Assembly: GCA_944325775.1 (NCBI GenBank)
Contig: CALVBL010000012.1
Location: 1-53,003 of the forward strand
Direction: 5' to 3'
DNA from: an uncultured Helicobacter sp.
GTDB lineage: Bacteria; Campylobacterota; Campylobacteria; Campylobacterales; Helicobacteraceae
DNA: 53,003 bases
Position numbers and translations under genes: made by a program. Positions 40,654 through 51,200 of this stretch are shown piece by piece. The notes below the pieces were generated by a model. It did not search any database, was not told the DNA's origin, and was given only the letters and a program-made list of their open reading frames with translations. Positions within the stretch are counted from its first letter, which is position 1; each line of letters starts with the position of its first letter.

Positions 40654-41853
40654 ATGGCAAAAGAAAAGTTTAACAGAAGCAAGCCGCATGTGAATGTCGG
40701 AACCATTGGACACGTGGATCATGGTAAAACTACTTTGAGTGCTGCGATTTCTGCTGTATTGGCTACAAAAGGACTTGCAGAACTCAAAGATTACGATAAT
40801 ATCGATAATGCCCCTGAAGAAAAAGAGAGAGGTATTACCATCGCAACATCTCATATTGAGTATGAGACAGAAAATCGCCACTATGCGCATGTTGATTGTC
40901 CTGGACACGCAGACTATGTAAAGAATATGATTACAGGTGCTGCACAAATGGATGGAGCGATTCTCGTCGTATCTGCCGCAGATGGTCCTATGCCACAAAC
41001 AAGAGAGCATATTCTATTGTCTCGTCAAGTGGGTGTGCCGTATATTGTGGTGTTTTTGAATAAGCAAGATATGGTTGATGATGCAGAACTTTTGGAACTT
41101 GTGGAAATGGAAGTAAGAGAATTGCTCTCAAGCTATGAGTTTCCAGGGGATGATACACCTATTGTCGCAGGTTCTGCACTAAAAGCACTTGAGGAAGCAA
41201 AAGAGGGCAAGGTAGGTGAGTGGGGTGAAAAAATCCTCAAGCTTATGGAAGAAGTGGATAGATATATCCCTACTCCTCAAAGAGATGTAGATAAGACATT
41301 CCTTATGCCAGTAGAAGATGTATTCTCTATTGCTGGTCGTGGAACTGTGGTAACTGGTAGAATTGAGAGGGGTGAAATCAAGGTCGGTGATGAAGTTGAA
41401 ATCGTAGGTATTCGTGATACTCAAAAGACGACTGTAACCGGTGTTGAAATGTTTAGAAAAGAGCTTGATAAAGGCGAGGCTGGTGATAATGTTGGTATTC
41501 TCCTAAGAGGAACTAAGAAAGAGGAAGTAGAGAGAGGTATGGTACTTTGTAAGCCCGGCTCTATCACACCTCATAAGAAATTTGAAGGCGAGATTTATGT
41601 GCTTTCTAAAGATGAAGGCGGACGCCATACACCATTCTTTAATGGATATAGACCACAGTTCTATGTGCGCACCACGGACGTAACAGGCTCTATCAAACTT
41701 CCTGATGGTGTTGAGATGGTTATGCCCGGTGATAATGTAAAAATTACTGTTGAGCTCATCAATCCAATTGCACTTGAGGAAGGAACACGCTTTGCTATCC
41801 GTGAAGGTGGTAGAACAGTTGGTGCTGGTGTGGTAACTAAGATTCTTGAATAG
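40654..41853 (+). CDS. tuf: Elongation factor Tu
   Basis: A 399-residue GTPase that brings aminoacyl-tRNA to the ribosome. The GTP site has GHVDHGKTT (G1), DCPGHADY (G3) and NKQDMVDD (G4). The domain II and III signatures follow, ending EGGRTVGAGVVTKILE. The start is ATG 40654 (MAKEKFNRSKPHVNVGTIGH) after TAGGAGAG. Upstream in-frame codons lie inside the tRNA-Thr and are rejected. Codon use is more AT-leaning than in neighbouring metabolic genes, as expected for a highly expressed gene. Only one copy is seen. Confidence 0.97.
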   Translation: MAKEKFNRSKPHVNVGTIGHVDHGKTTLSAAISAVLATKGLAELKDYDNIDNAPEEKERGITIATSHIEYETENRHYAHVDCPGHADYVKNMITGAAQMDGAILVVSAADGPMPQTREHILLSRQVGVPYIVVFLNKQDMVDDAELLELVEMEVRELLSSYEFPGDDTPIVAGSALKALEEAKEGKVGEWGEKILKLMEEVDRYIPTPQRDVDKTFLMPVEDVFSIAGRGTVVTGRIERGEIKVGDEVEIVGIRDTQKTTVTGVEMFRKELDKGEAGDNVGILLRGTKKEEVERGMVLCKPGSITPHKKFEGEIYVLSKDEGGRHTPFFNGYRPQFYVRTTDVTGSIKLPDGVEMVMPGDNVKITVELINPIALEEGTRFAIREGGRTVGAGVVTKILE

Positions 41854-41861
41854 GGTTTGAG

Positions 41862-42032
41862 ATGGCTAAGGGAAATGTAGTAAAGATAGGTCTTAAGTGT
41901 TCGGAGTGTGGTGATATAAACTATAGCACCACCAAGAATGCTAAGACTCAGACAGAAAAACTGGAGCTTAGAAAGTTTTCTCCTAGGTTGAATAAGCATA
42001 CTATTCATAAGGAAGTGAAACTTAAAAGCTAG
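41862..42032 (+). CDS. rpmG: 50S ribosomal protein L33
   Basis: A 56-residue protein starting 8 bases after tuf. It reads KIGLKCSECGDINYSTTKN then KLELRKFSPRLNKHTIHKEV, the L33 pattern. Only the first zinc-ribbon pair (C13, C16) is present; the second pair usual in zinc-binding L33 is replaced by Ser40 and Leu43. It is therefore an intermediate form between zinc-binding and zinc-free L33. Confidence 0.93.
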   Translation: MAKGNVVKIGLKCSECGDINYSTTKNAKTQTEKLELRKFSPRLNKHTIHKEVKLKS

Positions 42033-42049
42033 GCTATGCCTAGCTTTGT

Positions 42050-42125
42050 AGGTCAGTAGCTCCAATGGTAGAGCGTCGGTCTCCAAAACCGAGTGTTGGG
42101 GGTTCGAGTCCCTCCTGACCTGCCA
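42050..42125 (+). tRNA. tRNA-Trp (CCA)
   Basis: A 76-base cloverleaf with acceptor AGGTCAG/CTGACCT, anticodon loop CTCCAAA, T-loop TTCGAGT, discriminator G and CCA end. The anticodon CCA reads Trp. It sits between rpmG and secE, its usual place. Confidence 0.95.
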
Positions 42126-42185
42126 TAAAGCTGTGTGAGTTTTAGAGATCGTGTGTAAGGTAGAGACAATTACGAGAAGGTAGTG

Positions 42186-42368
42186 ATGAAAAAAGTTATA
42201 GCTTACTATAGAAATGCAAAAGAGGAGCTCAATAAGGTTATTAAACCAACAAAAGAGCAGGTTAGGAATGCTTCTATATCAGTTGTTACCGTCGTTGTTG
42301 TCATTACTTTATTTCTAGCATTGGTTGATTTTATCTCATCTGCTTCTGTATCTAGTATCGTATCATAG
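42186..42368 (+). CDS. secE: Preprotein translocase subunit SecE
   Basis: A 60-residue, single-helix subunit of the SecYEG channel. The short cytoplasmic helix YYRNAKEELNKVIKPTKEQ and the membrane span VVTVVVVITLFLALVDFI are typical. ATG 42186 follows GAAGG; the GTG one codon earlier is less likely. It lies between tRNA-Trp and nusG, the conserved order. Confidence 0.93.
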   Translation: MKKVIAYYRNAKEELNKVIKPTKEQVRNASISVVTVVVVITLFLALVDFISSASVSSIVS

Positions 42369-42412
42369 AGATTCAGATGGGCGATGTGTGTAGTTAGGAA
42401 AAGGGGTAGGCT

Positions 42413-42928
42413 TTGGAATGGTATGCTATACAAACATATTCTGGTAGTGAGCAGTCTGTAAAGAGAGCTATTGAGAATCTTATTGTAGAAAATAAGATAC
42501 AAGATAGATTTGAGCAGATTGTTGTCCCTACAGAAGCTATTTATGAGGACAAAAAAAAGGTAACACAGAGGAGCTTGTATCCTGGATATGTGTTTATCAA
42601 AGTTGATCTTGATACAAAGTTATGGCATATGATACAGTCTCTACCACGAGTTGGACGCTTTATAGGGGAGAGCAAAAAGCCAACCCCACTTAATGAGGCG
42701 GATATCGAGAAGATACTTGATAAGATTCGTAATCCTGCTGAACCAAAACCGAAAGTATTCTTTGAAAATGGAGAGGTTGTGCGTATCGTTGATGGTCCAT
42801 TTGCGAATTTTACGGGGACTGTTGAGGAATATGACATAGAGCATCGAACCTTGAAGCTTAATGTTTCCATTTTTAGCCGTAATACATTGGTAGAGATACT
42901 ATATTCACAAGTAGAGAAGATAATTTAA
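42413..42928 (+). CDS. nusG: Transcription termination/antitermination factor NusG
   Basis: A 171-residue factor binding RNA polymerase. The NGN domain begins EWYAIQTYSGSEQSVKRAIE and includes RSLYPGYVFIKVDLD. The KOW domain is GEVVRIVDGPFANFTGTVEEYD. The start must be TTG 42413, as no ATG lies in frame before the conserved WYAIQ; GGAAAAGGGG precedes it. It is followed by rplK. Confidence 0.95.
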   Translation: MEWYAIQTYSGSEQSVKRAIENLIVENKIQDRFEQIVVPTEAIYEDKKKVTQRSLYPGYVFIKVDLDTKLWHMIQSLPRVGRFIGESKKPTPLNEADIEKILDKIRNPAEPKPKVFFENGEVVRIVDGPFANFTGTVEEYDIEHRTLKLNVSIFSRNTLVEILYSQVEKII

Positions 42929-42963
42929 TACTTTGGATTTCATTTTAAAGAGAGGATGTTGCT

Positions 42964-43389
42964 ATGGGAAAAAAAGTCATTGGCGAACTTAAATTACAAA
43001 TACCTGCAGGGAAGGCTAATCCGTCTCCTCCAGTTGGTCCAGCACTTGGGCAAAGAGGGATTAACATTATGGAGTTTTGCAAGGCTTTTAACGAGAAAAC
43101 GAAGGATATGGGTAATTTTAATATTCCTGTCCTTATTACTGTTTATCAGGATAAAAGTTTTAGTTTCATTACGAAAAAACCTCCGGTCACAGACCTAATT
43201 AAGAAGGCTATTAATTTAAATAAGGGTTCGGATAATCCCCTCAAAAATAAGGTAGGCAAGCTTACTCAGAGGCAGCTACAAGAGATAGCAGAAACTAAAC
43301 TTGAGGATCTCAATGCTGTGGATATTGAAGCGGCTAAGAAGATTGTCGCTGGTAGTGCTAGAAGCATGGGCGTTGAAATCGTAGATTAA
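42964..43389 (+). CDS. rplK: 50S ribosomal protein L11
   Basis: A 141-residue protein of the GTPase-associated centre. The N-terminal KLQIPAGKANPSPPVGPALGQRGINI and C-terminal AAKKIVAGSARSMGVEI match the family throughout. AGAGAGG precedes ATG 42964. It leads the rplK-rplA pair. Confidence 0.97.
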   Translation: MGKKVIGELKLQIPAGKANPSPPVGPALGQRGINIMEFCKAFNEKTKDMGNFNIPVLITVYQDKSFSFITKKPPVTDLIKKAINLNKGSDNPLKNKVGKLTQRQLQEIAETKLEDLNAVDIEAAKKIVAGSARSMGVEIVD

Positions 43390-43407
43390 AGTATTGGAGT
43401 TTTTAAG

Positions 43408-44112
43408 ATGGGAAAGAAGATAGCAAAAAGATTGCAAGCTTTGCAGGCGAAAATTGATGCAAATAAAATTTATGATGTTGCTAGTGGGGTGAGTCTTGTT
43501 AAGTCTTTAGCATCAACGAAGTTTGATGAGACTGTCGAGATTGCTTTGAGGCTTGGTGTTGATCCACGACATGCTGATCAGATGATTCGTGGCGCAGTAG
43601 TATTGCCTCATGGTACAGGCAAAAAAGTTCGCGTTGCGGTTTTTGCAAAGGGAGTAAAAGCCGATGAAGCAAAAGCTGCAGGTGCAGACATTGTGGGTGC
43701 TGATGATTTGGCTGAGGAAATCAAAAATGGTAACACAGATTTTGATATGGTTATAGCAACGCCGGATATGATGGCATTGGTTGGAAAAGTTGGTAGAATC
43801 TTAGGACCAAAAGGCTTGATGCCAAACCCTAAGACAGGAACTGTAACTGCTGATGTGAGTAAGGCTGTGACTAATGCTAAGAGCGGTCAAGTGAATTTTC
43901 GTGTGGATAAAAAGGGTATTATCCATGCCCCTGTTGGCAAGGTGAGTTTTCAAGAAGATAAAATTAGAGAAAATATGCTTGAGCTCGTGCGTGCCATTAA
44001 TAGATTGAAACCCGCTTCAGCAAAAGGCAAGTATATCAAAAGTGGCACATTATCTCTAACTATGAGTCCAGGTGTGAAACTAGATTCTCAAGAATTAATG
44101 GATACAAAATAA
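43408..44112 (+). CDS. rplA: 50S ribosomal protein L1
   Basis: A 234-residue protein of the ribosomal L1 stalk and a likely translational repressor of its own operon. It shows VEIALRLGVDPRHADQMIRG, then VVLPHGTGKKVRVAVFAKG, then GRILGPKGLMPNPKTGTV, all diagnostic. A 93-base gap separates it from rplJ. Confidence 0.97.
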   Translation: MGKKIAKRLQALQAKIDANKIYDVASGVSLVKSLASTKFDETVEIALRLGVDPRHADQMIRGAVVLPHGTGKKVRVAVFAKGVKADEAKAAGADIVGADDLAEEIKNGNTDFDMVIATPDMMALVGKVGRILGPKGLMPNPKTGTVTADVSKAVTNAKSGQVNFRVDKKGIIHAPVGKVSFQEDKIRENMLELVRAINRLKPASAKGKYIKSGTLSLTMSPGVKLDSQELMDTK

Positions 44113-44205
44113 GGATTTTATTTCTTTTATCTTAGATCGAAGATCATCGGGGCACTTGCTTAAAAAACACACCCTATGTGAGATTTGGTCTGAAAGGAGA
44201 GAAGC

Positions 44206-44688
44206 ATGACTAAGCAAGACAAGATTCAGACTATAGAGAACCTTACTTCTGAGTTTCGGGACGCGAGTTCTATGATTGTTTGTGATTATAAAGGCTTGAG
44301 CGTTGCGCAGTTGGAATCTTTGCGTGCAAAGGCAAGAGAAGAGAACATCAAAGTTCGTGTGATCAAAAACACACTTGCTAAAATTGCTATGCAAAATGCG
44401 CAGTATCCGCAATCAGAGCTTAAGGGAACAAACATTTTTGTTTGGGGCGATGATCAGATCAAGCTCGCAAAAGTAGTTTGTAAATTTGCGGATGCAAATG
44501 AAGATAGGTTTGTTTTGAAGTTTGGTTACTTTGACGGTAATGTGGTTCAAAAAGATCATATTGTTTCCGTCTCAAAGCTACCAAGCAGAGAAGAGCTTAT
44601 TGGTATGTTGTTGTCAGTTTGGAGTGCACCGGCAAGATATTTTGTTACGGGGCTTGATAATCTAAGAAAACAAAAAGAAGAAGCATAA
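44206..44688 (+). CDS. rplJ: 50S ribosomal protein L10
   Basis: A 160-residue stalk base protein that carries the L7/L12 dimers. It has SMIVCDYKGLSVAQLESLRA and VRVIKNTLAKIAM, then the acidic C-terminal helix region. ATG 44206 follows AAAGGAG. The 93-base leader before it could hold an L10-binding autoregulatory structure, as in other bacteria, but I cannot identify the known motif. Confidence 0.96.
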   Translation: MTKQDKIQTIENLTSEFRDASSMIVCDYKGLSVAQLESLRAKAREENIKVRVIKNTLAKIAMQNAQYPQSELKGTNIFVWGDDQIKLAKVVCKFADANEDRFVLKFGYFDGNVVQKDHIVSVSKLPSREELIGMLLSVWSAPARYFVTGLDNLRKQKEEA

Positions 44689-44706
44689 AACATAAAAGGA
44701 GCAAAA

Positions 44707-45084
44707 ATGGCTATTTCAAAAGAAGAGGTTTTGGAATATATTGGCGGTCTTTCAGTATTGGAGCTTTCAGAGCTTGTCAAAGCTTTTGAAGAGAAGTTTG
44801 GTGTGAGTGCTGCTCCCACCGTTGTAGCCGGAGCAGTAGCTGCAGGTGGTGCTGCAGGTGGTGCAGAGGAAAAGACAGAATTTAATATTGTGCTTGTAGA
44901 TGCAGGTGCCAATAAGATCAATGTCATCAAAGCGGTGAGAGAAATCACAGGACTTGGTCTCAAAGAGGCCAAAGACGCTACAGAAAATACTCCAAGCACC
45001 CTTAAAGAAGGTGTGAGCAAAGAAGATGCTGAAAACTTCAAAAAGAAACTCGAAGAAGCAGGTGCAAAAGTAGAAGTCAAATAA
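44707..45084 (+). CDS. rplL: 50S ribosomal protein L7/L12
   Basis: A 125-residue stalk protein that recruits translation factors. It has the dimerising N-terminal helices (EYIGGLSVLELSELVKAFEE), an Ala/Gly hinge, and the globular C-terminal domain with KINVIKAVREITGLGLKEAK. AAAAGGAG precedes the ATG. The strong hairpin downstream separates it from rpoBC. Confidence 0.97.
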   Translation: MAISKEEVLEYIGGLSVLELSELVKAFEEKFGVSAAPTVVAGAVAAGGAAGGAEEKTEFNIVLVDAGANKINVIKAVREITGLGLKEAKDATENTPSTLKEGVSKEDAENFKKKLEEAGAKVEVK

Positions 45085-45114
45085 CTCTACAACGTTCAGT
45101 TTCCAAGGGAGGTT

Positions 45115-45154
45115 GCCCAGTCTCGCTTTGTATAAAGCGGGTATTGGGCTTTTT
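45115..45154 (+). terminator. Hairpin with U run between rplL and rpoBC (attenuator)
   Basis: GCCCAGTCTCGCTTT pairs with AAAGCGGGTATTGGGC (one bulged base, loop GTAT), ending at 45149, followed by TTTTT. It has the form of an intrinsic terminator. Because rpoBC has no obvious promoter of its own after it, it probably acts as a partial terminator that sets the ratio of ribosomal protein to RNA polymerase, as is known in the same place in E. coli. Confidence 0.75.
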
Positions 45155-45237
45155 GCGTTTTTGCACTCTGTAGAGATTTTGGTGCAAGATTTCTACAGAG
45201 TGTTACTCTTAAAATCCACATCGTGAAGGTTGAGCAA

Positions 45238-48200
45238 ATGTCAGAGCAAATAAAGCAGAACAAAAGATTTCGTATAGATTTCACTAAAAATCCTCAATTG
45301 TTAGATGTTCCCGATCTCCTGTCTTTGCAGCGAGATAGTTACAACGACTTTTTGTTCGCAGATTCTACAAAAGAAAGCGGCATAGAGAAAGTTTTTAAAT
45401 CCATTTTTCCCATCCAAGATGTTCAGAATCGTATCACCTTAGAGTACGCAGGTTGCGAGTTTGGCAAGCCTAAATACACTACTAGAGAAGCAATGGAGCG
45501 GGGGATCACATACTCTATTCCGCTTAAAATCAAGATTCGCCTTATATTTTGGGAAAAAGATGAAAAAAGTGGAGAGAAGCTCGCAGTAAAAGATGTGAAA
45601 GAGCAAAGTATATTTATTCGTGAGATTCCATTGATGACAGATCGCACAAGTTTCATCATCAATGGTGTTGAGCGTGTCGTGGTGAATCAACTTCATAGAA
45701 GCCCGGGCGTGATCTTTAAAGAGGAAGAATCCAATACTTCTTCAAACAAGCTCATCTATACCGGACAGATTATTCCAGATAGAGGGGCGTGGCTGTATTT
45801 TGAATATGATGCGAAAGATATTTTATATGCTCGTATTAATAAACGCAGAAAAATACCTGTGACCATTATTTTGCGCGCGCTTGGATATACTAAGCAAGAT
45901 ATTTTGAATATTTTTTATCCTTCGCTAAGTGTGCGATTTGAAAAAAATAAATGCTTTGTACCTTTTAGTGTGGAAAACATCGGCGTGCGCGCGGAATTTG
46001 ATATCAAAGATTCTAAGGGTAATATCTTGCTCGCATCGGGCAAAAGAGTGGGTAGCAAAAAACTCAAAGAACTCAAAGAACTCGAAAAAGATATTAAATG
46101 GATGGAATACCCATTGCAAAGACTTGCAGATCGTTATCTTTCCGAGGCGCTGTATGACAAAAATGGGGAGTTGCTTTTTGATATTTTGACACAGCTTGAT
46201 GAGAGTAAGATTCAAAAGATTCTAGAAAATGGGATTAAGGAGATTAAGATTGCAAATGACACTGCGAGGGGCTTGGATAATTCCTTGATGAATTCTTTTG
46301 CCAGCGATGCGGAGTCGCTACGAAATCTCAAACAAACAGAAAACATTGAAGATGAGAACGATCTTTCGGCAATCAGAATCTACAAGGTTATGCGTCCGGG
46401 CGAGCCTGTAACCAAAGATGTGGCAAAGGCTTTTGTGAATCAGTTATTTTTCGATCCAGAACGCTATGATCTCACGCGCGTTGGGCGTATGAAGATGAAT
46501 CATAAATTAGGGTTAGATGTTCCTGATTATATTACGGTGCTTACGCATAATGATATTATCGCGACTATCAAATACCTAATGGATGTGCGTAATGGTGAAG
46601 GGCATATCGACGATAGAGACCACTTGGGCAACAGAAGGATTCGATCTATCGGTGAGCTTTTAGCAAATGAGCTTCACACAGGGCTTGTTAAAATGCAAAA
46701 AGCTATTCGCGATAAACTTAGCTCATTAAATGGTTCGTTTGAGAATCTTATGCCACATGATTTGATCAACTCTAAGATGATCACAAGCACGATTATGGAG
46801 TTTTTCACAGGTGGGCAACTTTCACAATTTATGGATCAGACGAACCCACTTGCCGAGATTACGCATAAGCGTAGGCTTTCTGCACTTGGGGAAGGTGGGC
46901 TTGTCAAAGAGCGCGTGGGGTTTGAAGCGCGTGATGTGCATCCTACACACTATGGCAGAATCTGCCCTATCGAAACACCAGAGGGTCAGAATATTGGCTT
47001 GATTAATACGCTCTCAACCTTTACGCATGTCAATAGTCTGGGCTTCATTGAAGCGCCTTATAAAAGAGTTAAAAATGGCAAGGTAAGCCATGAAATCACC
47101 TATATCACAGCTGCACAAGAAGAGGGTCTCATCATTGCACCAGCTTCTACAAAGGTAGATAAAGATGGTAGTATCATTGAGGATTTGATTGAGGCGAGAA
47201 AAGATGGCGAGATTATCCTTACAGAAAAATCTAAAGTTGATTTGATAGATTTAAGTCCAAGAATGCTTGTGGGTGTGGCTGCATCGCTCATTCCATTCCT
47301 AGAACACGATGATGCAAACCGCGCACTTATGGGATCAAATATGCAACGTCAAGCCGTACCATTGCTCACACCTGATGCTCCTGTCGTGGGAACTGGTATA
47401 GAGAAAGTGATTGCAAGAGATGCATGGGAGGCGATCAAAGCCAAGCGTGGTGGGATTGTCGAGAAAGTAGATTCTAAGAGTATTTATATTCTAGGAGAAG
47501 ATGAGGGCGGTGCGTATATTGATTATTACTCACTTTGCAAAAACTTGCGCACCAATCAAAACACTTCATTTTCCCAACGCCCAATCGTAAGAAAAGGCGA
47601 TACTATCGAGGCTGGACAGGTTATCGCTGATGGTCCGAGTATGGATAGCGGTGAGTTAGCACTTGGCAAAAATATCCGCGTGGCTTTTATGCCTTGGAAT
47701 GGTTATAACTTCGAAGATGCGATTGTGGTAAGTGAGCGCCTTATCAAAGAAGACACATTTACCTCTGTGCATATTTATGAGAAAGAGATCGAAGCGCGCG
47801 AGCTAAAGCATGGGACAGAGGAGATCACTTCTGACATACCTGGGGTTAAAGAGAGTGAAATAGCCCATCTTGATGAGAGTGGAATTGTGCGTATCGGGAC
47901 TTATGTCTCTCAAGGTATGATCTTAGTTGGTAAAGTCTCACCAAAGGGTGAAGTGAAGCCCACACCAGAGGAGCGCTTGTTGCGCGCTATTTTTGGCGAG
48001 AAAGCTGGGCATGTGATCAATAAATCGCTATATTGTCCTCCGTCTTTGGAAGGTGTTGTGGTCGATGTGAAGATCTTCACTAAAAAAGGCTATGAGAAAG
48101 ATTCAAGAGCAATCAGCGCATATGAGCAAGAAAAGTCTGTGTTAGATATCGAGCACCATGATAGGCTGACGATGTTGAACCAAGAAGAAATGATCAGAAT

Positions 48201-51200
48201 CTCTGCTATGCTTTCTAAGCAAAAGCTTGTGAGTGATGCGAGTATTGGTAGTAAGAAATTTAAAAAAGGCCAAAGTATCCCTAAAGAGGATATAGCTAAT
48301 ATCAATCGTTTTGCGCTCAATACGCTTATCAAGAGTTATTCTAAAGAAATGCAGGCGAAGTATGAGCAGATCAAAGCAAACTTCCTAGAGCAAAAAAAGG
48401 CTTTGGGCGAGGAGCATGAGGAGAAGCTCTCGATCTTAGAAAAAGATGATATTTTGCCAAGTGGTGTTGTCAAGCTTGTAAAAATTTATATCGCGACTAA
48501 GCGTAAGCTCAAAGTCGGAGATAAAATGGCGGGTCGCCATGGGAATAAGGGCATCGTCTCTAATATCGTGCCTTTGGTGGATATGCCTTATACCAGAGAC
48601 GGCGAACCTGTAGATATTATTTTGAATCCTCTGGGTGTGCCAAGTCGTATGAATATCGGGCAGATTCTTGAAGTGCATTTGGGACTTGTAGGTAAGAATC
48701 TAGGTAGGCAGATTGAGGATATTTTCACACAGCAAAGCCAGTCGTGGATCAAAGATTTGCGTAACAAAATGCTTGAGATTTCTAAGGTCGTGAATGCCGA
48801 TAATCCGGCTGCTACAGAGTTTTTGAAAAATCTCTCTGATGAGGATTTAGTGCTGTATGCCAAAGATTGGAGCAAGGGCGTGAAGTTTGCGATTCCGGTG
48901 TTTGAGGGAATTGAGCAAGAGCGCTTTGACAAACTTTTTGAACTTGCAAAAATCGATATGGATGGTAAAACAGAGCTCTATGATGGTAGGACAGGTGAGA
49001 AGATGATTGAGCGCGTGAATGTGGGGTATATGTATATGCTCAAGCTTCATCATCTTGTAGATGAAAAGGTGCATGCGCGAAGCACAGGTCCCTATAGTCT
49101 TGTAACCCAGCAGCCAGTAGGTGGTAAGGCACTTTTTGGTGGGCAGAGATTCGGAGAGATGGAGGTATGGGCACTTGAAGCTTATGGCGCAGCTCATACG
49201 CTCAAAGAAATGCTTACCATCAAATCTGATGATACCGAGGGCAGAAAAGAAGCATATAAGGCTATCACAAGAGGTGAGCATGTCGGGGAATCTAAAATTC
49301 CAGAGACATTTTATGTGTTGGCAAAGGAGCTCCAGTCACTTGTGCTTGATGTGAAGGTCTATGGTGATGAGGTCGATGAGAGTGGCGCACCTAAGCCTTT
49401 GGTTATCAAAGAGGATAATCGCCCCAAGGATTTCAATGCATTCCAGCTTGTGCTAGCGAGTCCAGAGAGTATCCGATCGTGGAGTCGTGGTGAAGTCAAA
49501 AAACCAGAGACAATCAATTATCGCACACTGAAGCCTGAACGCGATGGATTGTTTTGTGCAAAAATCTTTGGTCCTGTGAGGAATTATGAATGTCTTTGTG
49601 GGAAATACAAGAAAATGCGCTACAAAGGTATGGTGTGCGAAAAATGCGGCGTGGAAGTGACAGAATCTAAAGTCAGACGCTACAGAATGGGACATATCGA
49701 GCTTGTCGCACCTGTGGCACACATTTGGTATGTGAGCTCCTTGCCAAGCCGCATAGGCACACTACTTGGCGTGAAGATGAAAGATCTTGAACGCGTGCTA
49801 TATTATGAGGCGTATATCGTCAAAGATCCGGGTGAAGCATCTTATGATAATGAGGGCGCAAAGCCTATTATGAAATATGATGTGCTTAACGAGGAGCAAT
49901 ATCAGAATATTTATCAGCGCTTTGGGGACAAGGGCTTCGTCGCACAAATGGGTGCGGAGGCTGTGAGAGAGTTGCTAGAGCAGCTTGATTTGGTGGAGTT
50001 GCTCCAGAGACTACGCGAAGAGGCGAAATCCACTAACTCTGAAGCTAAGAAAAAAACGATTGTAAAACGCCTTAAGGTTGTTGAGAGCTTTATTAACTCT
50101 GGCAATCGTCCAGAATGGATGGTACTCACAGTATTACCTGTGCTACCACCAGATTTGCGTCCGCTTGTGGCACTTGATGGTGGAAAGTTTGCCGTGAGTG
50201 ATGTCAATGATCTATATCGTCGTGTGATCAACCGCAATCAGCGCCTTAAGCGCCTTATTGAGCTAGATTCACCGGAGATCATTATCCGCAACGAAAAGCG
50301 TATGCTCCAAGAGGCAGTCGATGCGCTTTTTGATAATGGCAGAAACGCAAATGCGGTTAAAGGCGCTAATAAGCGACCACTAAAATCTCTCTCAGAGATT
50401 ATCAAAGGCAAGCAAGGGAGATTTAGACAGAATCTACTTGGAAAGCGTGTGGATTTCTCTGGACGAAGCGTGATTGTGGTGGGACCAAATTTGCGTATGG
50501 ATCAGTGTGGATTGCCAAAAAATATGGCACTAGAGCTTTTCAAGCCACATTTGTTTGCTAAACTTGAGGAAAAGGGCTATGCGACCAACCTCAAGCAGGC
50601 GACAAAAATGATCGCGCAGAAAAATAATGAAGTATGGGAATGCCTGCAGGAGATCGTTGAGGATTATCCGGTGCTCTTAAATCGCGCGCCGACCTTGCAT
50701 AAGCAGTCCATCCAAGCATTCCACCCAAAACTCATTAATGGCAAGGCAATTCAGCTCCATCCATTGGTGTGTTCGGCGTTTAACGCGGACTTCGATGGTG
50801 ACCAGATGGCTGTGCATGTGCCGCTTTCTCAAGAAGCTATTGCAGAGTGCAAGGTGCTCATGCTTAGCTCTATGAATATTTTGCTCCCTGCTAGTGGTAA
50901 GGCGGTGGCTGTCCCTAGCCAAGATATGGTGCTAGGGCTTTACTACCTATCGTTGGAGAAAAAGGGTGCTAAGGGTGAGCATAAAATCTTTGCAAGCGCA
51001 CAAGATGCAATGATAGCTATTGATTTGGGCGAGCTAGATATTAATGCAAAGATTCGTGTCTCTTTTGAGCGCAGGATCATAGAAACGACTGCGGGAAGAA
51101 TGATTATTAGTTCGATATTGCCGGATTTTGTACCGCTGAATCTTTGGAATAAGGTACTCAAAAAGCAAGATATCGGTGCGCTCGTGGATTATGTGCATAA

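Noticed and set aside
44113..44205. Possible L10 leader or riboswitch before rplJ
   Set aside because: The 93-base gap shows no stem or motif I can match to the known leader, so it is not listed as a feature.
44556..45080. A 174-residue minus-strand frame across rplJ and rplL
   Set aside because: It is the antisense shadow of two certain ribosomal protein genes.
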